The position numbers were made by a program, and so were the translations under genes. A stretch of 64,000 nt of DNA from Azoamicus viridis (GTDB lineage Bacteria > Pseudomonadota > Gammaproteobacteria > UBA6186 > Azoamicaceae). The DNA is taken from the NCBI GenBank assembly GCA_043390165.1, contig DAWERM010000001.1, forward strand, positions 309,573 to 373,572, given 5' to 3'. Below the pieces are notes generated by a model. It saw nothing but the letters and a program-made list of their open reading frames with translations, did no database searches and was not told where the DNA came from. This document shows, piece by piece, positions 1 through 8,947 of this stretch. The stretch's first letter is position 1. Each line of letters begins with the position of its first letter.

Positions 1-1
1 A

Positions 2-337
2 ATAACATTGGCAGCAATAATAAAACTATTAAAACTAGAAAAATTATTAAATAGAAATATAAAAACACTATCTGGAGGAGAAAAACAAAGAATATCATTA
101 GGACAAACATTACTTACAAATCCAGAACTAATATTAATGGACGAACCATTTTCTTCGCAGGATATAAACATGAAAAAATGCATAATGACATACTTGAAAA
201 ATATAAATAAAGAGTTTTCCATAACTATAATATGTGTATGTCATTCAGTAGAAGAAATATATACACAAGGCAATCACTTAATATATATTGATAATGGTAA
301 AATAAAGCATTCAGAAGCAATAGATAAATTATCGTAA
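2..337 (+). CDS. modC: Molybdate ABC transporter ATP-binding protein ModC (3' part, cut by window start)
   Basis: The reading frame is open from base 2 to the TAA at 337, so the 5' part lies outside the window. What is visible is the C-terminal half of an ABC ATPase: the signature LSGGEKQR, then Walker B (LILMDEPF), then the switch histidine (CVCHSVEEI). The stretch from signature to the end follows ModC more closely than other importer ATPases (EKQR, a short D-loop ending SSQDI, a late HS-EEI). ModC energises molybdate uptake at the inner membrane. The protein stops soon after the ATPase core, so the C-terminal molybdate-binding Mop/TOBE domain of classical ModC is missing. The 3' end overlaps the convergent moeB by 9 bp. 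Finding moeB next door supports a molybdenum-cofactor role. Another importer ATPase is possible but less likely. Confidence 0.75.
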   Translation: MTLAAIIKLLKLEKLLNRNIKTLSGGEKQRISLGQTLLTNPELILMDEPFSSQDINMKKCIMTYLKNINKEFSITIICVCHSVEEIYTQGNHLIYIDNGKIKHSEAIDKLS

Positions 338-1429
338 CAAATAAAATACGTTTTCATACCCAATTGAGTGAAAAAATCCACAAAAAAGACTACTCAAAAC
401 ACTATAATTAGAATAAATAACATAAACATCTATCTTATTCATTATCAAGTTAAAATTAATGATACCACTATTAAATTTAAGATCAATAATCAATAATTCT
501 GCATTTCTGAATTCAATAGTAAAATTATTAATATAATCATCAGAAAAATCATCACAAACAAAAATAAGTTTAAACTTAGAAAATTTATTCAATTGAGAAC
601 AAACTAACCTAAAATCAATAAAATTAAAATTTAAAAATAAATTTTTATTCAAAATATACTTACTTCCAGCATAAACAAAAGAATCTATTCCACAAGATAC
701 ACAATCAAGGCGTTTTTTATATCGTAATAACTTAAATTCAGAATATTTAGCTCTAAAAATAAGCAACACAGATATTAAAGGCTTGAAGACAATCGAGTCA
801 AAATTATTATTCAATAAAGCTAATTTAACAACTTCTAACGCTTGAATAGTTCCTATAATTCCAGGTAATATACCTAATACGCCATTTTCAGAACAACTAG
901 GAATATAAGTACGACGAAAATCCTTATAAAGACATCTATAACACGAATATTTAGACAAAAAAACAGAAACATACCCCTCAAACCCAAAGACAGCGCCATA
1001 AACCATTGGTATATCTAACTTCATACACCAATCATTTATTAAAAACTTTGACTCTAAATTATCAGTACAATCTACAACAATATCATACTTACTAATTATT
1101 ATATATGCATTTTCTATAGATAATCTATAACAATATTCATCAACTACTATTTCTGGATTTAATGATTTCAAATAAACACTTGCCACTTTTACTTTTAATC
1201 TTCCAATATCACTATCATTAAAAATAGTCTGCCTGTGCAAATTACTCAAATCCACTATATCAAAATCTACTATACCTATCCTACCAATTCCAGCTGAAGC
1301 TAAATATGAAAGCACAGGCGAACCTAAACCACCTGCTCCAACACAAAGAACTTTGGCATCTTTTATCTTACATTGCCCATCTATCCCAATTTCAGGCAAT
1401 ACAATTTGTCTAATGTATCTTATATTCAA
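329..1429 (-). CDS. moeB: MoeB/ThiF-type adenylyltransferase with degenerate C-terminal rhodanese domain
   Basis: MoeB-family E1-like enzymes adenylate the C-terminal glycine of MoaD (or ThiS) so that sulfur can be added for molybdopterin (or thiazole) synthesis. Seen: the nucleotide-binding loop GAGGLGSP near residue 32, the HRQT motif, DCTDN near residue 120, a zinc-type CYRC/CVSC pair, and the conserved cysteine in SCSENGVLG. About 110 residues follow, in the place of the rhodanese domain found in MoeB-rhodanese/MOCS3-type fusions. In that domain the active-site loop reads YSNYSVLSS and lacks the catalytic cysteine, so sulfurtransferase activity is probably lost. The frame opens just after a TGA at 1439-1441 and the only usable start is TTG at 1429, with no clear SD. 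It is convergent with modC, which favours the molybdenum pathway over thiamine. Confidence 0.8.
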   Translation of the reverse strand: MNIRYIRQIVLPEIGIDGQCKIKDAKVLCVGAGGLGSPVLSYLASAGIGRIGIVDFDIVDLSNLHRQTIFNDSDIGRLKVKVASVYLKSLNPEIVVDEYCYRLSIENAYIIISKYDIVVDCTDNLESKFLINDWCMKLDIPMVYGAVFGFEGYVSVFLSKYSCYRCLYKDFRRTYIPSCSENGVLGILPGIIGTIQALEVVKLALLNNNFDSIVFKPLISVLLIFRAKYSEFKLLRYKKRLDCVSCGIDSFVYAGSKYILNKNLFLNFNFIDFRLVCSQLNKFSKFKLIFVCDDFSDDYINNFTIEFRNAELLIIDLKFNSGIINFNLIMNKIDVYVIYSNYSVLSSLFCGFFHSIGYENVFYLLR

Positions 1430-1450
1430 CGCAAAAAGTCACCAAAAAAC

Positions 1451-1487
1451 AAAACACAAAACACAAAACACAAAACACCACCACCAC
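1451..1487. repeat. Short tandem repeats upstream of moeB
   Basis: Four perfect copies of AAAACAC occupy 1451-1478, and CAC is repeated four times at 1476-1487. They lie in the 158-bp spacer between moeB and the Bax-inhibitor gene, upstream of the TTG start of moeB. The tract is unusually C-containing for this AT-rich sequence. I see no coding potential in it. It may be a slippage-derived microsatellite, and an effect on moeB expression is only a possibility. Confidence 0.7.
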
Positions 1488-1587
1488 TAAACACCAAATT
1501 CACACTAAATTTATGCTAAATTCATGCTAACACTTAACAAAAAACTAAACACTAGAATAAAATAAACATTAAAGTTTTTTAAAAAAA

Positions 1588-2256
1588 CTAATCTTTATTA
1601 AAAAAAAACTTAATAATAAATAATAAACTGGAAAATAAATTATATATCTGAAGATACAAATTTACGGTAACAATAACATAATTTGTCTCTCCAGAATTAA
1701 CTAAGCTATTAGTATCATACAATATCCAACCACAAGAAAGTATTATAATAAATGCACTAACCAATAAGCTTAAAACATTTATGGAAAAAAACAAATTAAC
1801 AAAAACTGCAAATAAACATACTAAAAAACCAATAAACAAAAATCCTGACAAAAAACTTAAATTTCTTTTTGTTATTATTGCATAAAATGACAAAACAGAA
1901 AATAAAACTCCAGTAAGAATCAATGATCCAAAAACCATCTGTGAACCATTAGGTATATGTAGAGTACTATTAACCAATGGACCTAAACTATATCCACAAA
2001 ATCCAGATAAAACATATACAAAAAACAATCCTATCTTACTATCTTTAAATCTATTGATTAAAAAAGACAATAATAACAAAAAAACTATAAATATAAATCC
2101 AACCGGCCTTACATTTAAAACTATACTTAAATAAGATACAAACGAACTAAACAAAATTGTAGATGACAAAAGCATATAAGCACGACCAATCACGCTACCA
2201 TTAAACGCTATACTTTCACCTTTAAGATTATTTAGAGATCTAATATTAGTTTGCAT
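1588..2256 (-). CDS. yccA: Bax inhibitor-1/YccA family membrane protein
   Basis: The protein has about seven hydrophobic segments and ends in a hydrophobic helix followed by a charged tail (KFFFNKD). It matches the Bax inhibitor-1/YccA family (known members modulate FtsH or act as pH-sensitive leak channels in the inner membrane). Family signs include the N-terminal NGSVIGRAYMLLS stretch before the first helix, the GFCGYSLGP segment, and DTNSLVNSGETNYV in the loop before the last helix. The frame is open up to 2283, but ATG 2256 is preceded by a strong GGAGG at the correct distance, so I start there (222 residues, the normal family length). It lies in a minus-strand run downstream of a small unknown gene and gyrA. 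Its exact role cannot be told from sequence. Confidence 0.85.
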   Translation of the reverse strand: MQTNIRSLNNLKGESIAFNGSVIGRAYMLLSSTILFSSFVSYLSIVLNVRPVGFIFIVFLLLLSFLINRFKDSKIGLFFVYVLSGFCGYSLGPLVNSTLHIPNGSQMVFGSLILTGVLFSVLSFYAIITKRNLSFLSGFLFIGFLVCLFAVFVNLFFSINVLSLLVSAFIIILSCGWILYDTNSLVNSGETNYVIVTVNLYLQIYNLFSSLLFIIKFFFNKD

Positions 2257-2294
2257 TTGACCTCCAAAGCACACTACTAACAATAAAAACTACA

Positions 2295-2498
2295 TCAAAA
2301 ATTATCATTATCATTATAACTTTCATCAGAAAGAAACATAGGTTGTAATAAAACTATTGCACAACCACCAGTATTAGAAATAACATGGGTTATCAAATCA
2401 CCACTTATTTCGTAACCTTGTTTTAATGCTAATGCTATTTCATTTTCAAATTCTTCTATTCTATCGTCTGTTCCTTTAATTAAAATACATGGTTTCAT
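2295..2498 (-). CDS. Small conserved-looking protein, DUF1737-like
   Basis: This encodes 67 residues with a good upstream SD (AGAGGT, then ATG). The pattern is a short beta strand (CILIKG), an acidic helix (IEEFENEIALALKQGYE), then two strands ending in AIVLLQPM, followed by an acidic, Asn-rich tail. The helix-then-GYEISGDLI arrangement resembles small DUF1737-type proteins, whose function is unknown to me. It sits 31 bp after gyrA in transcription order and 38 bp before the YccA-like gene, probably in one transcript. No catalytic motif is visible. Retention in such a compact sequence, plus the clear SD, argues that it is a real gene. Confidence 0.6.
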   Translation of the reverse strand: MKPCILIKGTDDRIEEFENEIALALKQGYEISGDLITHVISNTGGCAIVLLQPMFLSDESYNDNDNF

Positions 2499-2528
2499 TT
2501 AAATACCTCTTAAATTTCATAAAATTTA

Positions 2529-5036
2529 TTAACTAATTTTTTTTACACTAACTAAATACTCATCCTTAGACAAATTCATCAACAAAACTCCATTTGTATT
2601 TCTTCCGAAGCATGATACTTCGTCAACTTTCATTCTTACAAGAGTACCTTTATTTGTAATTAATATCAACTCATCTTTATCTGATACTCCTTCTACTTTA
2701 ACCACATTTCCATTCCTTTTATTAACCTTTATGTCAATCACTCCTTTGCCTCCTCTGCTTGTTATTGGATATTCACGCACTAAAGTTCTTTTACCATAAC
2801 CATTCTTTGTTACCGATAATATACAATTATTAGACTTTATAGCCACCAAAGATATAACTTCTTCTTTTTTACCTAACTTAATACCTCTAATTCCGCAAGA
2901 AGATCTACCTGTACATCTAATACTACTAGACAAAAATCTTACAGATTTACCAACATTAGAAAATAAAGCAATTTCAGTTTCTTCATCTACTACACTAACA
3001 TCTACTAAAACATCATCCTTTAAAAGTCTTATAGATAAAATTCCATTATTCTTACAATTTTTAAATTCAGACAAAGAAACCTTTTTTATCAATCCGTTTC
3101 TAGTAACCATAAATACAAAACTATCCTTATGAAAATGCTTCAAAGATAACATTACATTTATGCGTTCTAACTCTTTTAAAGTTAATAAATTTACTATCGG
3201 TATACCCCTGGAACTTCTCAATGAAATAGGAAATTTACTCAAATCAAGAGAATATGCCTTACCAAAATTGGAAAAACATAATAAAACACTATGTGTATTA
3301 GATACCAATAAATCAAAAATAAAATCTTCATCTTTAACAAGTGTAGCTATTTTTCCTTTTCCACCCCTATGTTGAGATTGATAAATATCAGACAATTGAG
3401 ATTTTATATATCCAAAAAAAGATAACGTAATTATAATATTTTTATTTAAAACTAAATCATGCTCAACAATACTTTTAACATCTGAAATAATCCTAGTTCT
3501 TCTAGAATCTCCAAACTTATTTTTAATAAATATTAATTCATCTTCCAAAACTGAAATTAATGCTTTACTATCCAATAGTATTTCTAAATAATATTTAATA
3601 TCAACTGATATATCAATGTATTCTTTCACTAATGAACTAAATTCCAACTTTGTTAACTTATATAATTTTAAATCTAAAATAGAATTTACCTGTAAAATGG
3701 AAAACTTATATCCACCAGAAACAAAACCGCATGATTCAACTTCACTGCATCTACATAAATCTAAAATGTCATTAGATAAATAGCTAAATATTTTATCAGA
3801 ATTCCATACTAAATTTAACAATTTATCTTTCAATATAAAAATAGAATCAGAAAATTTAACTAAATCTATAATAGAACTTATATTCAATAAAGATATCAAT
3901 AATCCCTCTAATAAATGAACCTTACTTCTAGCTTTTTTTAGCTTAAACTGAGTCCTTCTATAAACTATTTCCTTACGATGATTAATAAAATGCTCTATAA
4001 GTTTTTTCAAATTAAGTAATTTTGGACATTCATTCACCAATGCAACCATATTAACATTAAAAATACTTTGCAAAGAAGTCAATGAATACAAATTATTTAA
4101 TATAACATTTGGATCTTTATCTTTATTTACAGAAATAAAAATTCTCATACCATCTTTATCAGACTCATCACGTAAAGAATAAATACCATCTATTTTCTTT
4201 TCTTTTACTAATAAAGAAATCTTCTCAATTAGTTTAGCCTTATTTACCTGATATGGCAATTCATTTACTATGATATTCTTTCTTCCTGTTTTAATATCAT
4301 CTTCTAAATAATGGTTAGCTCTAATACAAATTTTTCCTTTACCTGTTTTATAAGCATTAAAAATACCATCTATACCATTTATATTTGCATAAGTAGGAAA
4401 ATCCGGTCCTAATATATAATTCATCAATTTATCAACAGTTATATTAGGATTTTTAATAACAGCTATACAACCATCTATAACTTCCGATATATTATGTGGA
4501 GGTATATTAGTTGCCATCCCGACAGCTATTCCTGATGCACCATTTATTAATAAATTAGGGATCATAGAAGGCAATACAACCGGTTGGATTTCAGTATTAT
4601 CATAATTTGAAACATAATCTACTGTATCAAAATCTAAATCCCTCAATAAATAATCAGCAATCTCAGACATTCTAATTTCAGTGTATCTCATAGCTGCAGG
4701 TGAATCCCCATCAATAGAACCAAAATTTCCATGTCCATCTATTAAAGAATATCTCTGCACAAATGACTGAGCTAATCTAACTATACTATCATATACAGCA
4801 GATTCTCCATGAGGATGATATTTTCCTATAACATCTCCAGCAACTCTTGCTGATTTCTTATAGTCTCTATCAAAACTATTGCCTAGTTCTTTCATTGCAT
4901 ACAAAATACGTCTATGAACAGGTTTTAAGCCATCTCTTATATCAGGCAAAGCCCTACCTACAATTACACTTATAGCATAATCTAAATAAGATTTACTCAA
5001 TTCTTCTTCGATATTAACATTATTAATAATGCTCAT
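2529..5036 (-). CDS. gyrA: DNA gyrase subunit A
   Basis: GyrA is the breakage-reunion subunit that, with GyrB, introduces negative supercoils. Seen: the N-terminal winged-helix/tower core with the catalytic tyrosine in MRYTEIR (about Tyr118), the quinolone-region sequence HPHGESAVYD, and a GyrA-box-like QHRGGKGK near residue 550 that opens the C-terminal DNA-wrapping pinwheel. Positions equivalent to E. coli Ser83 and Asp87 are still Ser and Asp, so no classical quinolone-resistance change is present. At 835 residues it is only slightly shorter than the E. coli protein, and it lacks the acidic C-terminal tail. The gene lies in a minus-strand run with the small DUF gene and the YccA-like gene downstream and hslU upstream. 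Confidence 0.97.
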   Translation of the reverse strand: MSIINNVNIEEELSKSYLDYAISVIVGRALPDIRDGLKPVHRRILYAMKELGNSFDRDYKKSARVAGDVIGKYHPHGESAVYDSIVRLAQSFVQRYSLIDGHGNFGSIDGDSPAAMRYTEIRMSEIADYLLRDLDFDTVDYVSNYDNTEIQPVVLPSMIPNLLINGASGIAVGMATNIPPHNISEVIDGCIAVIKNPNITVDKLMNYILGPDFPTYANINGIDGIFNAYKTGKGKICIRANHYLEDDIKTGRKNIIVNELPYQVNKAKLIEKISLLVKEKKIDGIYSLRDESDKDGMRIFISVNKDKDPNVILNNLYSLTSLQSIFNVNMVALVNECPKLLNLKKLIEHFINHRKEIVYRRTQFKLKKARSKVHLLEGLLISLLNISSIIDLVKFSDSIFILKDKLLNLVWNSDKIFSYLSNDILDLCRCSEVESCGFVSGGYKFSILQVNSILDLKLYKLTKLEFSSLVKEYIDISVDIKYYLEILLDSKALISVLEDELIFIKNKFGDSRRTRIISDVKSIVEHDLVLNKNIIITLSFFGYIKSQLSDIYQSQHRGGKGKIATLVKDEDFIFDLLVSNTHSVLLCFSNFGKAYSLDLSKFPISLRSSRGIPIVNLLTLKELERINVMLSLKHFHKDSFVFMVTRNGLIKKVSLSEFKNCKNNGILSIRLLKDDVLVDVSVVDEETEIALFSNVGKSVRFLSSSIRCTGRSSCGIRGIKLGKKEEVISLVAIKSNNCILSVTKNGYGKRTLVREYPITSRGGKGVIDIKVNKRNGNVVKVEGVSDKDELILITNKGTLVRMKVDEVSCFGRNTNGVLLMNLSKDEYLVSVKKIS

Positions 5037-5095
5037 TTTTCTAAATATTCCTCAAAAAAAATTTTAATGCTAAAAAATAATAAAATAAAAATAAC

Positions 5096-6424
5096 TTATA
5101 ATATAAATTTATTTAAATCGCCATTATACTCAAGCTTACCTAATTTTTTATAAACATATTCATCATCTATAAAAAAATCTTTATACTCTTCGCATACAGA
5201 ATCAAATAAAACATCCTCTAATAACTTTTCCATAACAGTATGTAAACGCCTTGCGCCTATATTCTCAGAATGCTCATTAATATCATAAGCTATTTTTGCT
5301 ATACAACTTATACTAGAACTTGTAAACTCTAAATTAACTCCTTCAACACTAAGCAAATCTCTATATTGTTTAACCAAACTAGCTTTAGGTTCTACCAAAA
5401 TACGAACAAAATCATCTACTTGCAAAGAATCTAATTTTACTCTAATAGGTAATCTACCCTGCAATTCTGGAATTAAATCAGAAACTTTAGATATATGAAA
5501 AGCTCCAGCAGCTATAAAGAGTATATAATTAGTCTTAACAATGCCATATTTTGTAACAACATTGCAACCTTCTATCAAAGGCAATAAATCTCTTTGAACA
5601 CCTTCTCTAGAAACATCAATTCCAACTTTTTTTTCTGAACATTGAACAATTTTATCTATTTCATCCAAAAAAACTATACCATTCTGCTCAACCCTATCAA
5701 TAGCTTTTATCTTAATATCATCTTCATTTAAAAGTTTAAAAGCCTCCTCGTCAATCAATAATTTCAAAGCCTCTCTAACTATCATTTTTCTCTTTTTTTT
5801 TCTATTTCCAGATAAAGACCGTAAAATACCTTGCAACTGACTTGTCATCTCTTCCATACCTGGAATGGACATAATCTCAACGCCAGTCAAGGATTGTGAT
5901 AATTCAACTTCAATCTCTTTATTATCTAACAATCCATCCCTTAATTTCCTTCGAAATAATTGTCTAATATCACAATCTTTTTGACTTAATTCACTATCAA
6001 CTGATAATAAAATATCCAATAACTTTTCTTCTGCTGATATTTCAGCTTTAAATCTAACATTTTTAATTTCTTCTTCTCTAACTAACTTTATAGCTATATC
6101 TATTAAATCTCTAATTATAGAATCAACATCTCTACCTACATATCCAATTTCAGTAAACTTGGTAGCCTCAACTTTAATAAATGGAGCTCCATCTAAACAT
6201 GCCAATCTCCTAGCTATTTCAGTCTTCCCTACTCCAGTAGCTCCTATCATTAATATATTTTTAGGAGTAATTTCATTTTTCAATTCATCAGAAACAAACT
6301 TTCTACGATATCTATTTCTTAACGCTATAGCAACAGCTCGTTTAGCCGAATTCTGCCCAATAATATATTTATCCAATTCTTCTACAATCTGCTTAGGGGT
6401 TTTGACAAATAACATCTTTGACAT
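5096..6424 (-). CDS. hslU: ATP-dependent protease ATPase subunit HslU
   Basis: HslU is the AAA+ unfoldase that feeds substrates to the HslV peptidase in the cytoplasm. Seen: the N-terminal PKQIVEELDKYIIGQ block, Walker A GATGVGKTE near residue 60, an intermediate domain of about residues 110-230, Walker B FLDEIDKI, and the RRLHTVMEKLLEDVLF sensor-2 region. The C-terminus ends DLNKFIL, close to the canonical hydrophobic tail that docks into HslV. An in-frame TTG at 6427 would also give a start. I chose ATG 6424 because AGGA sits about nine bases before it. The gene follows hslV by 19 bp, so the two are co-transcribed. Confidence 0.96.
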   Translation of the reverse strand: MSKMLFVKTPKQIVEELDKYIIGQNSAKRAVAIALRNRYRRKFVSDELKNEITPKNILMIGATGVGKTEIARRLACLDGAPFIKVEATKFTEIGYVGRDVDSIIRDLIDIAIKLVREEEIKNVRFKAEISAEEKLLDILLSVDSELSQKDCDIRQLFRRKLRDGLLDNKEIEVELSQSLTGVEIMSIPGMEEMTSQLQGILRSLSGNRKKKRKMIVREALKLLIDEEAFKLLNEDDIKIKAIDRVEQNGIVFLDEIDKIVQCSEKKVGIDVSREGVQRDLLPLIEGCNVVTKYGIVKTNYILFIAAGAFHISKVSDLIPELQGRLPIRVKLDSLQVDDFVRILVEPKASLVKQYRDLLSVEGVNLEFTSSSISCIAKIAYDINEHSENIGARRLHTVMEKLLEDVLFDSVCEEYKDFFIDDEYVYKKLGKLEYNGDLNKFIL

Positions 6425-6443
6425 CAAACGATTTCCTATAAAA

Positions 6444-6986
6444 TCAATTAATTTTTAACTCTTTAATGGTCTTATTATAATTTGTATAAATACAAATACT
6501 AGCAGCGATATCTAACGCATTTTCAACTATTTTTCTAGCAGAAAGATTTGTATTTCTTAACAAAGCTAGAGCCGCTGCTTGAGCGTAATGCCCACCTGAC
6601 CCAATAGATATAATTCCATAATCCGGCTCTATGACATCTCCACTACCGCTTAAAATAAACGTTTTAACACAATCAGCTACTATTAATAAAGCTTCTAAAC
6701 GTCTTAATATACGATCAGATCTCCAATCCTTACCTAATTCAACAGAAGCACGAGTAATATTTCCACGATATATCTCTAATTTTTGCTCAAATCTTTCAAA
6801 CAAAGTAAAAGCATCTGCCGTGCCACCTGCAAAACCAACAATTACCTTACCATTAAACAAAAATCTAACCTTTTCAGCTTTATCTTTCAAAACTTGATTG
6901 CCAAATGAAACTTGACCATCACCTCCAATAACTACATAATCATCCTTTCTAACACATATTATAGTTGTACTTTTTATCTTATCCAC
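6444..6986 (-). CDS. hslV: ATP-dependent protease proteolytic subunit HslV
   Basis: HslV is the threonine peptidase of the HslVU complex, related to proteasome beta subunits. Seen: TTI followed by GGDGQVSFGN, FAGGTADAFTLFERFE, the SGSGDVIEPD segment and IGSGGHYAQAAA, all at family positions. The nucleophile is normally Thr directly after the initiator Met. Here GTG 6986 (with AAAGG eight bases upstream) gives MDKIKS before TTI, and an alternative GTG at 6995 would add three more residues. So a short propeptide must be removed, as in some other HslV proteins, to free the N-terminal Thr. It is the first gene of the hslVU pair and lies about 65 bp downstream of accD in transcription order. Confidence 0.93.
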   Translation of the reverse strand: MDKIKSTTIICVRKDDYVVIGGDGQVSFGNQVLKDKAEKVRFLFNGKVIVGFAGGTADAFTLFERFEQKLEIYRGNITRASVELGKDWRSDRILRRLEALLIVADCVKTFILSGSGDVIEPDYGIISIGSGGHYAQAAALALLRNTNLSARKIVENALDIAASICIYTNYNKTIKELKIN

Positions 6987-7052
6987 AAATTTCACCTTTA
7001 AAATATATAAAATATAAATAAACCTTTAAAAAAACAATAAAAATAAAATAAA

Positions 7053-7898
7053 CTAAATCCGTAACAATATTTTTAATAAAGTTGCAATTCTACTTTTTAA
7101 CTCAATCCTACTACAAATAAAATCAATAAATCCTTTGTATAACACAGATTCACTAGACTGAAAATTATCAGGAACTTTATTCCTAACAACACCTACAACT
7201 ACTCTAGGACCAGCAAAACCAACCAAGGCACCAGGTTCAGATATATTTATATCTCCCAACATAGCTAAACTAGCAGAAACTCCGCCCATACATGGATTAA
7301 CAACAACAGAAATAAACGGTAATCTAAACTTAGAAAGCATTCCTAATGCAGCTGATATTTTAGGCATTTGCATTAAAGATACAATAGACTCTTGCATACG
7401 TGCTCCACCACTTGTACAAAAACAAATTAATGGAACTCTGTATTTTATACAAATATTTATAGCATAAACAAGTTTATCGCCAATAACTTGCCCCATAGAT
7501 CCACCAATAAATTCAAATTCAAAAATACAAACAATAACATCTAATAATTCTATTTTTCCTTTAAAAATACATAACGCTTCAGTTTCTCTTGTTTTAATTT
7601 GAGCATCTATAATTCTAAAAATATAACTTTTTGTATCAAAAAAATAAAAAAAATCCACTGGCAAAAAATTACCACCAAGCTCTTCGAAAACTCCAAAATC
7701 AAAAAATTTCATAGCACGAATACGTGAAGAAACCTTAAAATGATAATTGCATTTATAACAAATGTTAAAATTAAACTTTAATTTTTTAAAAAATAAAACA
7801 GAATTACAAGCATTACATTTTATCCAATTTCTAGGAAAAGAATAAGCCTTACTTAATAAATTAACTTTCAATAACTCTACTTCATTATACCAATTCAT
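7053..7898 (-). CDS. accD: Acetyl-CoA carboxylase carboxyltransferase subunit beta
   Basis: AccD, with AccA, transfers CO2 from carboxybiotin to acetyl-CoA to make malonyl-CoA, the first step of fatty acid synthesis. Seen: the N-terminal zinc ribbon with CNAC and CYKC pairs (about residues 28-50), the GGSMGQVIGDKL region, CTSGGARMQES near residue 160, and the MGGVSASLAMLGD and GFAGPRVV glycine-rich blocks of the crotonase fold. At 281 residues it is slightly shorter than in E. coli. The partner genes accA, accB and accC are not in this window, but birA (22.5 kb) supplies the biotin ligase that AccB needs. It is divergent from the rluC-fab operon across 129 bp that must hold both promoters. 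Confidence 0.95.
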   Translation of the reverse strand: MNWYNEVELLKVNLLSKAYSFPRNWIKCNACNSVLFFKKLKFNFNICYKCNYHFKVSSRIRAMKFFDFGVFEELGGNFLPVDFFYFFDTKSYIFRIIDAQIKTRETEALCIFKGKIELLDVIVCIFEFEFIGGSMGQVIGDKLVYAINICIKYRVPLICFCTSGGARMQESIVSLMQMPKISAALGMLSKFRLPFISVVVNPCMGGVSASLAMLGDINISEPGALVGFAGPRVVVGVVRNKVPDNFQSSESVLYKGFIDFICSRIELKSRIATLLKILLRI

Positions 7899-7981
7899 AA
7901 AAAAAATTTAAAAACACATATTTTAAACAACACATAAAAACATCACTATAATTAAAATTAATATCTTTATATATTATTTTA

Positions 7982-8023
7982 AAAACTTAAGTATAATATA
8001 AACAAATTAACAATTTAAGTTTT
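7982..8023 (+). promoter_or_regulatory. Probable promoter of the rluC-fab run inside an inverted repeat
   Basis: A perfect TATAAT lies at 7992-7997 in the divergent accD/rluC spacer, about 30 bases before the rluC ATG at 8028. I see no good -35 match. The -10 sits inside an inverted repeat: AAAACTTAA at 7982-7990 and its exact complement TTAAGTTTT at 8015-8023. This placement would suit an operator for a dimeric repressor, but chance is possible in such AT-rich DNA. Confidence 0.4.
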
Positions 8024-8027
8024 AATT

Positions 8028-8947
8028 ATGACATTTTTTAACATATTAATAAATAAAAACAAAACAGAACAAAGAATAGATAACTTTATATATAAAACTT
8101 TAAATCTTCCATCAAAATCATATATATATAAACAACTAAGAAAAAAAAAATTTTAATAAATAAAAAAAAAATTTCTTATAGTTATAAATTGAAACTAAAT
8201 GATATAGTAAATATAGACGAAAAAATAACACTAAAAAAAATATACTCTAAACAATTAAACGAAAATATAAATAAATACATGCTATTTGAAAACGAAAATT
8301 TTATTGTAATAAATAAACCATCAAATTTAGCTGTACATGGTGGAACTAAAATAAATTCAAACGTAATTGATATTTTAAGAAATTCAGACAATTATAAAGA
8401 TTCATTTATAGAACTAGTTCATAGAATAGATAAAGATACATCAGGTTGCTTACTACTAGCAAAAAATAAAATTTTTTTAACAAAAATGCATGATCTCTTA
8501 AAAAAAGGAAAAATGATTAAAGAATATCATATAATAGTATCAGGAAGAACTAAAAAAAGATTTAAAATAAATTTAAAACAGGAAATACTAAATAACTACA
8601 ATAAAAAAATAAAAAACACAGAAACGATTACTACAACATATTGTGAAACAATAGAAAACTATGATACATTCTCATTTATAAAAGCATTTCCTAAAACAGG
8701 AAAAATGCATCAACTTAGAATACATCTTGCTCATATAGGAAATCCAATTGCATGTGATAACAAATACGGAAATGCGCTTTTAAACAAAAATTTTAAACTT
8801 TTTGGAATATCCAGATTGTTTTTACATTCAGCATCAATAAAATTTAAATGCCCAATAACAAATGAATCATTTAATATAAAAGCTCCATATGACAACAATA
8901 TAACCATGATTTTAAACAAAATAGGTATAATAAAAAATGCAAAATAA
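8028..8947 (+). CDS. rluC: 23S rRNA pseudouridine synthase RluC, interrupted by a frameshift at an A10 tract
   Basis: RluC makes pseudouridines 955, 2504 and 2580 of 23S rRNA (E. coli numbering). From ATG 8028 the frame encodes an S4-type RNA-binding start with QRIDNF and LPSKSYIYKQLRKKK, then reaches stops at 8154 and 8157. The -1 frame continues from the A10 run at 8141-8150 as ILINKKKISYSYKL and runs uninterrupted to 8947. It carries the catalytic HRIDKDTSG (Asp), the family AVHGGT block and GKMHQLRIHLAHIG. Both halves align end to end with RluC, with nothing missing except one A. Slippage by RNA polymerase at the A tract could restore the product. It could also be a young pseudogene or a sequencing error. 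The end overlaps sppA by 11 bp. Confidence 0.8.

Noticed and set aside
3160..3375. Plus-strand ORF of about 70 codons inside gyrA
   Set aside because: It lies entirely antisense to well-conserved gyrA sequence, has no homology pattern or SD, and is explained by the composition of the opposite strand. Other long antisense frames (for example in rpoB, rpoC, fabF, obgE, korA) were rejected for the same reason.
8162..8171. A second A10 tract just after the rluC frameshift point as the slippage site
   Set aside because: The -1 frame must already be in use upstream of it, because the original frame stops at 8154 and the conserved ILINKKK reading begins at the first tract (8141-8150).
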